The notes under the pieces were generated by a model. That model worked only from the letters and a program-made list of their open reading frames with translations, was not told the origin of the DNA and made no database searches. A stretch of DNA of 11,806 nucleotides, from assembly GCA_002471805.1 (NCBI GenBank), contig DKQR01000181.1:516-12321 (forward strand), written 5' to 3'. A program made the translations under genes and the position numbers. Positions 6,734 to 11,806 of the stretch are shown in pieces (positions within the stretch are counted from its first letter, which is position 1; each line of letters starts with the position of its first letter). Source of the stretch: Fidelibacterota bacterium UBA7303. GTDB taxonomy: Bacteria; Fidelibacterota; Marinisomatia; Marinisomatales; UBA1611.

Positions 6734-8223
6734 CCTCGGAAAAACCCGGTCGGTTTCCTTTTACAAGGGGCATTCATAAAGATATGTATCGTCAGCGTTT
6801 GTGGACCATGCGTCAATATTCCGGGTTCACTTCCGCAGAAGAATCAAATAAAAGGTATAAATACCTTCTTGCAAATGGCGTCACGGGCTTGTCTGTAGCC
6901 TTTGATCTGCCCACCCAGATCGGTTATGATTCCGACCACCCTATGTCCAAGGGTGAAGTGGGCAAAGTTGGTGTGCCCATCTCCACGCTGGAAAATATGG
7001 AGTCCCTGCTGGATGGCATTCCCCTGGATAAGGTGTCCACGTCAATGACCATCAATTCTACAGCAGCGATCCTGCTGGCTTTTTACATTGCTGTGGCAGA
7101 AAAACAGGAACTGTCATTGAAACAATTGAAAGGCACGATCCAGAATGATATACTTAAGGAATATATTGCCCGGGGAACCTATATTTACCCGCCTGGACCA
7201 TCTTTGCGCATCATCACGGACATATTTGAATTTTGTGACAGCCACATCCCCCAGTGGAACACCATTTCTATCTCCGGGTATCATATACGCGAAGCCGGCA
7301 GTTCCGCCGTGCAGGAACTGGCCTTTACCTTTGCCAATGGAATTGCCTATGTGCAGGCTGCTGTGGACAAAGGACTCAATCCCAATAAATTTGGGAGACG
7401 GTTATCTTTTTTCTTTAATGCCCATAATGGATTTTTAACTGAGATCGCAAAATTCCGTGCCGCCAGGCAGATCTGGGCAACCATCATGAAAGACCGTTTT
7501 GATGTTACAGATGAAAAAGCACTCAAATGCCGATTCCATACCCAAACCGGCGGTTCCACACTGACTGCAAGTCAGATTGACAATAACGTTGTTCGAACCA
7601 CCATTCAGGCTTTGTCCGCGGTTTTGGGCAGTACTCAATCACTGCACACCAACAGCCGTGACGAAGCACTGGCCCTGCCCACAGACAAGTCGGCAAAACT
7701 TGCCCTGCGCACCCAACAGATTATCGCTCATGAAAGCGACATTCCTGAGTATCCTGATCCATTCGGCGGCAGCCATGTTATTGAGTCTATGACCGCAGAC
7801 CTGGCAGAAGAGGCCACGAAAATAATAAAAACCATTGATGGCCTTGGTGGATCAGTTTCCGCCATAGAGCAGGGATATATTCAAAATGAAATTTCCCGAA
7901 GCGCCTATGAATACCAGAAAAATATTGATAAAAAAAATCAGATTATAGTCGGTGTTAACGATTTTATAGATGAAGATACATTAGAACCGGAAACCCAGAG
8001 TATTGACCACGATAAGATTCACACACAGATTAATTCCATAAAATCATTCAAGCAGCAACGAAATAATGACCAGGTGAAACTGCACCTGGACAGCCTGAAA
8101 CTTAAAGCCCAATCTCCGGATAATTTGATGCCCGCTATCATTTCCTGTGTAAAGAATACTTGTACACTGGGAGAAATCTCAGATACACTTCGCGATATTT
8201 ATGGTGAATATCAAGACAGCTGA
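6730..8223 (+). CDS. mcmA1: Methylmalonyl-CoA mutase, catalytic (N-terminal/alpha) subunit without B12-binding domain
   Basis: With adenosylcobalamin the enzyme interconverts (R)-methylmalonyl-CoA and succinyl-CoA, linking propionate and odd-chain or branched-chain breakdown to the TCA cycle. The 497 residues match the whole TIM-barrel half: PFTRGIHKDMYRQRLWTMRQ, GLSVAFDLPTQIGYDSDHP, STSMTINSTAAILLA, TIQNDILKEYIARGTY, ISISGYHIREAG, FHTQTGGSTLTA, TQSLHTNSRDEALALPT and a C-terminal LGEISDTLRDIYGEY. Tyr30 (RQYSG) and Arg148 (ARGTY) occupy the places of Tyr89 and Arg207 of the P. shermanii enzyme, which bind the substrate carboxylate. Isobutyryl-CoA mutases have Phe and Gln there, so methylmalonyl-CoA is the likely substrate. 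Tyr184-His185 match the catalytic Tyr-His pair. The usual PPEPSMR is PPGPSLR (Gly156). The cobalamin-binding domain (DxHxxG) is absent, as in two-subunit enzymes, and must be encoded elsewhere. The TTG start overlaps the upstream TGA; the PAP2-like gene follows after 6 bases. Confidence 0.94.
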   Translation: MTSEKPGRFPFTRGIHKDMYRQRLWTMRQYSGFTSAEESNKRYKYLLANGVTGLSVAFDLPTQIGYDSDHPMSKGEVGKVGVPISTLENMESLLDGIPLDKVSTSMTINSTAAILLAFYIAVAEKQELSLKQLKGTIQNDILKEYIARGTYIYPPGPSLRIITDIFEFCDSHIPQWNTISISGYHIREAGSSAVQELAFTFANGIAYVQAAVDKGLNPNKFGRRLSFFFNAHNGFLTEIAKFRAARQIWATIMKDRFDVTDEKALKCRFHTQTGGSTLTASQIDNNVVRTTIQALSAVLGSTQSLHTNSRDEALALPTDKSAKLALRTQQIIAHESDIPEYPDPFGGSHVIESMTADLAEEATKIIKTIDGLGGSVSAIEQGYIQNEISRSAYEYQKNIDKKNQIIVGVNDFIDEDTLEPETQSIDHDKIHTQINSIKSFKQQRNNDQVKLHLDSLKLKAQSPDNLMPAIISCVKNTCTLGEISDTLRDIYGEYQDS

Positions 8224-8229
8224 TTTATT

Positions 8230-8808
8230 TTGAACCAGATCGCATCGATGATATCCCTGGCCCTCCATCCCATGATGGTGGCTCCGGTGACTTTTGCGAT
8301 TTTGATCTATACAGAACCTGCGGGAAATAATAATCTTCATCTCACTTTTTTTATTGCATTTTTCTTTAGTACCGCACTTTCAATTACCACTGTTGTGTAT
8401 TTAAAAAGCCAAGAGAAGATCTCAGACCTGGATGCATCCAGGCGGGAAGAGCGAATTCAGCCACTGGTACTGGGTACAATTTATTGTGCAGCTGGTTTTG
8501 TTCCCTTAATGATTATTGACGCAACACCCATCGTTCAGGGGCTCATGTTCTGCTATGCTGTTAACACGTTTCTTGTCTGGTTCATTACAAAAAGATGGAA
8601 AATTTCCATTCACGCCATCGGTATCGGCGGACCAATGACCGCATTATGGCTCTTCGGAATTCAACTGCCGATTATCATGACCTTAGCTGTTATTGCCGTG
8701 TGCACGGCCAGGGTCATATTAAAAAGGCACACCATTGCTCAGGTATTGGCAGGTATCATGATCAGCATGGTTTTTACCTATCTGCAACTGCAGTATCTCT
8801 TCCTTTGA
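8230..8808 (+). CDS. PAP2-like integral membrane protein
   Basis: The 192 residues are mostly hydrophobic, with about six membrane helices (near 12-30, 37-57, 79-97, 100-118, 130-146 and 148-165, plus a final one). Three short motifs line up with the PAP2 phosphatase signature: SRREERIQP (70-78; Arg75...Pro78) for motif 1, WKISIHAIGIGG (123-134; His128) for motif 2, and ARVILKRHTIAQVLAG (160-175; Arg161, His167) for motif 3. The Asp that normally partners the last His (HxxxD) is Gln171 here. The family includes lipid-pyrophosphate and phosphatidate phosphatases, and this divergent PAP2-related branch is common in Bacteroidetes-like bacteria; its substrate is unknown. It starts 6 bases after the mutase stop, apparently in the same transcript. 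TTG at 8230 gives the longest form, but neither it nor ATG at 8248 (MISLALHPMM) has a clear ribosome binding site, so the start is uncertain by six residues. Confidence 0.75.
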   Translation: MNQIASMISLALHPMMVAPVTFAILIYTEPAGNNNLHLTFFIAFFFSTALSITTVVYLKSQEKISDLDASRREERIQPLVLGTIYCAAGFVPLMIIDATPIVQGLMFCYAVNTFLVWFITKRWKISIHAIGIGGPMTALWLFGIQLPIIMTLAVIAVCTARVILKRHTIAQVLAGIMISMVFTYLQLQYLFL

Positions 8809-8909
8809 TCATGATGTTATCAAAATTGGATACATACTGGCAGGCTGTGATAGAAGTTGGTATTAAAAGGCGAATATTCCTTTCCATTATTTTAGATTAA
8901 TATTAATTC

Positions 8910-10301
8910 ATGACACGAATCTGGGTTTTATTTTTTCTTTTTTGGAATAATTCCTTTACTCAGGAATTGATTTATAAATCTCCCATTAGACATAAATTGA
9001 GTCAACATATAGTCGCTCAAAACATTTTTTTAGAGAACGATTATAGTTTAACAGATAAAGATATATCTGCGGCTGTGAGAGTTCAGCACCACGAGAGAAC
9101 TGTATATTATTTATCACTGCAATTCTCGGATCAGGATCCAGTTAATTTTATCATTGATGATAAAGAATTCTCCGTAAACGGAGAACTTTTTTTTATTGAT
9201 TTACATACCAATGGCTGGGTGGGGCCATATTATAAATACATGCTGGGTAGAAATTCGGCTTTCATTTCTGGTAGGCTTCATACGGATCAAATACTTATAG
9301 AATATTCAGTTGCAGATAATAATTACTCCGGATTCCCTGTAAAAAAAATAATAAAACCAATCAGGAAATCTGTACATCAAGATTCTATCCCTCGATCTTT
9401 ACGTAGAAAAAGAACCAGCCGTGAACGTGATAAAATTCTTTTAACCGGCTATTGGCCACCATCAAACGAAGGTATTAGACCATTCAGTACAAATGAGATT
9501 ACTTTAAATCCCAATGGTTGGATAGGCAATAACTGGGAAGACCGCGGTTATGATATCGTATCTTATTTCCCCACATTCTATCCTGCTGATTGTACAGACT
9601 GCGGTCAGGGTGATGGGGATCTGGAAGTCGATTACCAGGATACATCCGAAGACTGGTTTAATATTATCGATTCTATAAATCCTGTTGCGATTATTACCTT
9701 TAGTCGTGGATTTATTGATTACAGTTGGGAATTGGAATGGAAATATTATAATCTCGCCACCTGGAACTATGATTTCACCCCACCCTACCTCCCAACACCA
9801 AATCCACCAGACTCCCATATGCCGGTCAACGGCAGGCGATATACATCTCTCCCGCTGGATTCAATCATCAATGCCATCGATTCAGCAAACCTAGGATTAA
9901 ATCCATATGTGGATTATACCACTGGGGCGGGCGCATATTTATCTGAATTCATGGGTTATCACGGAGCCTGGACTAAAGCTCGAATGGATTCTGCTAATGT
10001 ACCCTGTTATTTAGCTGGGCATATCCACGTTGGGGGTTTGATTGACTGGGAAACTGCACATGAAGCAGTAAAAATTTCCCTGCGGGAAGTAATCAAGGTC
10101 GTTGATTATTATAAACAGCTGCCAGGAGATATAAATGGTGATAGTGTAATATCAATTACGGACCTGATTATAATAGTATTTCACATATTGGGAACAAATG
10201 AAATGTCCGCAGAGCAAATCCAAACAGCAGACTTGAATTTCGACCTGGTTATTACTATTGAGGATGTTTTAAAATTATCCGACATCGTTATAGGGAATTA
10301 A
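8910..10301 (+). CDS. Secreted pyroglutamyl-peptidase-I-like protein with C-terminal dockerin-like domain
   Basis: The 463-residue protein opens with a short signal peptide (about 1-18, WVLFFLFWNNSFTQ). Residues 20-150 are beta-rich; GPYYKYMLG (105-113) and SGRLHTDQILIEY (120-132) recall the accessory N-terminal domain of secreted serine peptidases (GPY...G.FW(S/A)...GD...IEL). A very basic linker (161-173, RSLRRKRTSRER) follows. Residues about 175-395 resemble peptidase family C15 (pyroglutamyl peptidase I): KILLTGYWPPSNEGIRPFS for the opening KiLvTGFePFgg..iNPs, NPVAIITFSRGF for the mid strand, ELEWKYYN (Glu276) for the catalytic-Glu region, GAYLSEFMGY for GtyvCN.lmY, and AGHIHVG (His373) for GFIHVP. 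Ser345 stands where the catalytic Cys should be. The end (406-463) is dockerin-like: a complete calcium repeat DINGDSVISITDL and a degenerate DLNFDLVITIEDV. Ordinary C15 enzymes are about 200-residue cytoplasmic proteins, so secretion and the extra domains are unusual. The activity is uncertain. The gene stands alone after a gap of about 100 bases and faces the CDF gene, 16 bases away. Confidence 0.72.
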   Translation: MTRIWVLFFLFWNNSFTQELIYKSPIRHKLSQHIVAQNIFLENDYSLTDKDISAAVRVQHHERTVYYLSLQFSDQDPVNFIIDDKEFSVNGELFFIDLHTNGWVGPYYKYMLGRNSAFISGRLHTDQILIEYSVADNNYSGFPVKKIIKPIRKSVHQDSIPRSLRRKRTSRERDKILLTGYWPPSNEGIRPFSTNEITLNPNGWIGNNWEDRGYDIVSYFPTFYPADCTDCGQGDGDLEVDYQDTSEDWFNIIDSINPVAIITFSRGFIDYSWELEWKYYNLATWNYDFTPPYLPTPNPPDSHMPVNGRRYTSLPLDSIINAIDSANLGLNPYVDYTTGAGAYLSEFMGYHGAWTKARMDSANVPCYLAGHIHVGGLIDWETAHEAVKISLREVIKVVDYYKQLPGDINGDSVISITDLIIIVFHILGTNEMSAEQIQTADLNFDLVITIEDVLKLSDIVIGN

Positions 10302-10317
10302 ATAATTATATGTCTGT

Positions 10318-11481
10318 CTAAAATTGATAGGGGTGTGAAACTTTTATATCAACCTCGTACCCTGGAAAACCAGAAATCGAATCTTTCATTTCATTACAGC
10401 ATTCAAGAATCTGGCTCTTGTTTAGACCAGGACGAACACGGATACCAAATAAAATAATATGATGATTTTCTGTATCCACGATGCGAACGTCGTGATAGCC
10501 GGTGATTCGCTCATCATTTATCCAATGGTCATCTAAGAATGTCTGAACCTCCGTAACCATGGGATTATCGGGATATACAGGATCAATATGTACTGTAGGT
10601 GCTACGTTCAGTCCTTCCATTAGTTGAGTTTCCACATTTTCAGCTAAATCATGTGCTTCCGCCGTAGTTTTACCGGCGTCAATCTCAACATGGACACTGG
10701 CAAATTTATCCTGCCCATAACTGTGTACTGTAATATCATGGACTCCCAAAACACCATTAATTTTCATAATAATCTGTCTGATAGTTTCAACTTCTTCAGA
10801 AGTCGGCGGTTTCCCGATAAGATCATCTACAGCATCTCTCGCGATATCAAATCCGGTATAGATTAAAAAAAGTGAAACACCCAATCCGGCCCAACCATCA
10901 ACGGCAGGATATCCATAAATTCCAGCGATCATTGCAATAACCACCAACAGGCTGGAGATTGCATCCGTACGGTGATGCCAGGCATCGGCATGAAGAGTGC
11001 CCGATGCAACTTTAGATGAAAGAAATTTCGCGTATCGGGCAGTGATTTCTTTTAACACTATTGTTACAGTCAGCACAATAATCATCCACCATTTTACTTC
11101 GATCAGTTGTGGATTACTGATACGCTCGAATGCAGCTTCGATGAATTCGATTCCCGCAACACACAGTAGAATAGCGATAATAAGAGTGGCAATATATTCA
11201 GCCCGTCCGTGTCCATAGGGATGTTCTTTATCAGCCGGTTTCTGCGCCTGCTTAAATCCCCAGACAACAACAGCAGATGAAATCACATCAGAAAAGGTAT
11301 GAACAGCATCAGCAATAACACTCACAGCTCCCACCATAAGACCAATGACCAGCTTTAGGACAAACAATATTCCATTGACAGTAACGGAAACCCAACCCTG
11401 AAATATGCCGATTTTTGTCCGATAAATATGTGCCGATTCTTTGGTATTGGGCACGAACCTATCGGTAAAGGATTGAAACAT
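10318..11481 (-). CDS. Cation diffusion facilitator (CDF) family metal transporter
   Basis: This is an inner-membrane exporter that swaps divalent metal (Zn2+, Fe2+, Mn2+ or similar) for protons. Of 387 residues, about 27-210 form the six-helix core. The helix 2 site ADAVHTFSDV (His61, Asp65) and helix 5 site ADAWHHRTDAISS (His169, Asp173) are the tetrahedral metal site of the family. The H-D/H-D set, rather than D-D/H-D as in YiiP, leans towards zinc, though this is not decisive. HPYGHGRAE (87-95) is the family loop after helix 2. Residues about 213-300 form the cytoplasmic dimerisation domain (HDITVHSYGQDKFASVHVEI, TVHIDP). About 87 more residues (HDVRIVDTENHHIILFGIRV) look like a second, related alpha-beta domain, as in the longer MMT1-type members; typical CDFs end near 300. 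It starts 4 bases after the asparaginase-family gene stops, so they form an operon. The ATG at 11481 lacks a close ribosome binding site. Confidence 0.92.
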   Translation of the reverse strand: MFQSFTDRFVPNTKESAHIYRTKIGIFQGWVSVTVNGILFVLKLVIGLMVGAVSVIADAVHTFSDVISSAVVVWGFKQAQKPADKEHPYGHGRAEYIATLIIAILLCVAGIEFIEAAFERISNPQLIEVKWWMIIVLTVTIVLKEITARYAKFLSSKVASGTLHADAWHHRTDAISSLLVVIAMIAGIYGYPAVDGWAGLGVSLFLIYTGFDIARDAVDDLIGKPPTSEEVETIRQIIMKINGVLGVHDITVHSYGQDKFASVHVEIDAGKTTAEAHDLAENVETQLMEGLNVAPTVHIDPVYPDNPMVTEVQTFLDDHWINDERITGYHDVRIVDTENHHIILFGIRVRPGLNKSQILECCNEMKDSISGFPGYEVDIKVSHPYQF

Positions 11482-11485
11482 AATT

Positions 11486-11806
11486 TTAGAGCAACCCTTT
11501 TATCTTATGGAGTTTATTCTCCCCTCCCCGAGCTAAAGCATATTCAAATGACCATTTAAGACAGGCGGAACCAATCTCTCCATCCTTCCGTAATGCGATG
11601 TACCCGATTTGAAAATCCGGATTCCCATTATGGGCTTTTATCACACGATTTAATGCCTCTTCGCAAGCTTTGGTCGGATCATATCCCTGTCGCATAAGTT
11701 CTACAACTAAAAAACTTCCTGTGGTTTTGATTACTTCTTCACCCAATCCTGTAGCTGCGGCGCACCCAATCTCATTATCTACAAAAAGGCCTGCACCAAT
11801 GATAGG
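11486..11806 (-). CDS. C-terminal part of an isoaspartyl peptidase / glycosylasparaginase (Ntn-hydrolase); start lies beyond window
   Basis: The frame is open from the window edge to the stop, giving 106 residues. It reads PIIGAGLFVDNEIGCAAATG, then LGEEVIKTT, VVELMRQGYDPTKACEEAL and ARGGENKLHKIKGLL. This fits the beta-subunit of family T2 Ntn-hydrolases (PIIGAG.Y.DN..GA...TG.GE...R). These enzymes cleave themselves to expose an N-terminal Thr and then hydrolyse isoaspartyl peptides, L-asparagine or GlcNAc-Asn. The self-cleavage site (..DTIG..) and the whole alpha-subunit lie outside, so the exact activity cannot be assigned. The TTG at 11746 is an internal Leu codon, not a start. The Cys in GCAAATG replaces a common Ala. 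The CDF gene follows after 4 bases. Confidence 0.88.
   Translation of the reverse strand, partial: PIIGAGLFVDNEIGCAAATGLGEEVIKTTGSFLVVELMRQGYDPTKACEEALNRVIKAHNGNPDFQIGYIALRKDGEIGSACLKWSFEYALARGGENKLHKIKGLL

Noticed and set aside
8811..8900. Small plus-strand ORF of 29 codons (MMLSKLDTYWQAVIEVGIKR...) after the PAP2-like gene
   Set aside because: No ribosome binding site, no recognised family, and part of a longer shadow frame in the PAP2-like gene. Nothing else convincing (promoter or terminator) is visible in the roughly 100-base gap.
10302..10317. Possible bidirectional terminator between the convergent secreted-protein and CDF genes
   Set aside because: The gap is 16 bases with no stable hairpin or T-tract.
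11486..11746. Reading the asparaginase-family ORF as a complete 86-residue protein starting at TTG 11746
   Set aside because: The frame stays open to the window edge, and the added residues (PIIGAGLFVDNEIGCAAATG) are core family sequence, so this is a truncated gene and the TTG is an internal Leu.
1..11806. tRNA, rRNA, CRISPR arrays, transposases, phage or toxin-antitoxin genes
   Set aside because: None found on reading both strands; the only repeats are the in-frame coding repeats of the receptor.

Overview
The window looks like a chromosomal segment of an uncultured Gram-negative bacterium of the FCB group, most likely Candidatus Marinimicrobia/Neomarinimicrobiota (SAR406) or a close relative. 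This is inferred from the protein mix. There is the tail of a type IX secretion (T9SS) sorting domain, a CarboxypepD_reg-type TonB-dependent receptor loaded with Asp/Asn/Gly calcium-loop repeats, a secreted peptidase-like protein ending in a dockerin-like module, and a stand-alone methylmalonyl-CoA mutase catalytic subunit. Base composition is moderate and fairly even. I see no rRNA, tRNA, CRISPR array, insertion sequence or phage gene.

Layout. (1) 1-83 is the very end of a T9SS cargo protein, followed by a strong intrinsic terminator (120-158). (2) 165-4253 is a 1362-residue TonB-dependent receptor whose extra length comes from acidic, EF-hand-like loops. (3) On the minus strand, a zinc-ribbon protein (5096-4701) and a DUF3467 protein (4689-4363) form a tight two-gene operon behind a near-consensus sigma-70 promoter (5152-5124). 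(4) Further upstream on the minus strand, a small glycosyltransferase-9-like/DUF6913-like gene (5868-5326) overlaps by GTGA a 34-codon ORF (5329-5225). That ORF reads like the beginning of a GlmU-like sugar nucleotidyltransferase cut short by a stop, and is missing from a standard ORF listing. (5) A divergent plus-strand run follows: a DjlA-like TerB + J-domain co-chaperone (5990-6733), the methylmalonyl-CoA mutase catalytic subunit (6730-8223, TTG start overlapping the previous stop) and a PAP2-like membrane protein (8230-8808). (6) 8910-10301 encodes a secreted protein with a peptidase accessory-like N-terminal part, a pyroglutamyl-peptidase-I-like domain in which Ser seems to replace the catalytic Cys, and a dockerin-like C-terminus. 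(7) Convergent to it on the minus strand are an isoaspartyl peptidase/glycosylasparaginase-family gene (its start lies beyond the window edge) and, 4 bases downstream, a cation-diffusion-facilitator transporter.

How they fit together: much of the window serves the envelope and the outside of the cell (surface protein, outer-membrane receptor, secreted peptidase-like protein, membrane phosphatase-like protein, possible envelope sugar genes, metal exporter). One central-metabolism gene (mutase, methylmalonyl-CoA/succinyl-CoA interconversion) sits in the middle. I do not see one coherent new multi-gene system. The best leads are the altered secreted Pcp-like protein, the calcium-loop-rich receptor, and the decayed nucleotidyltransferase start.
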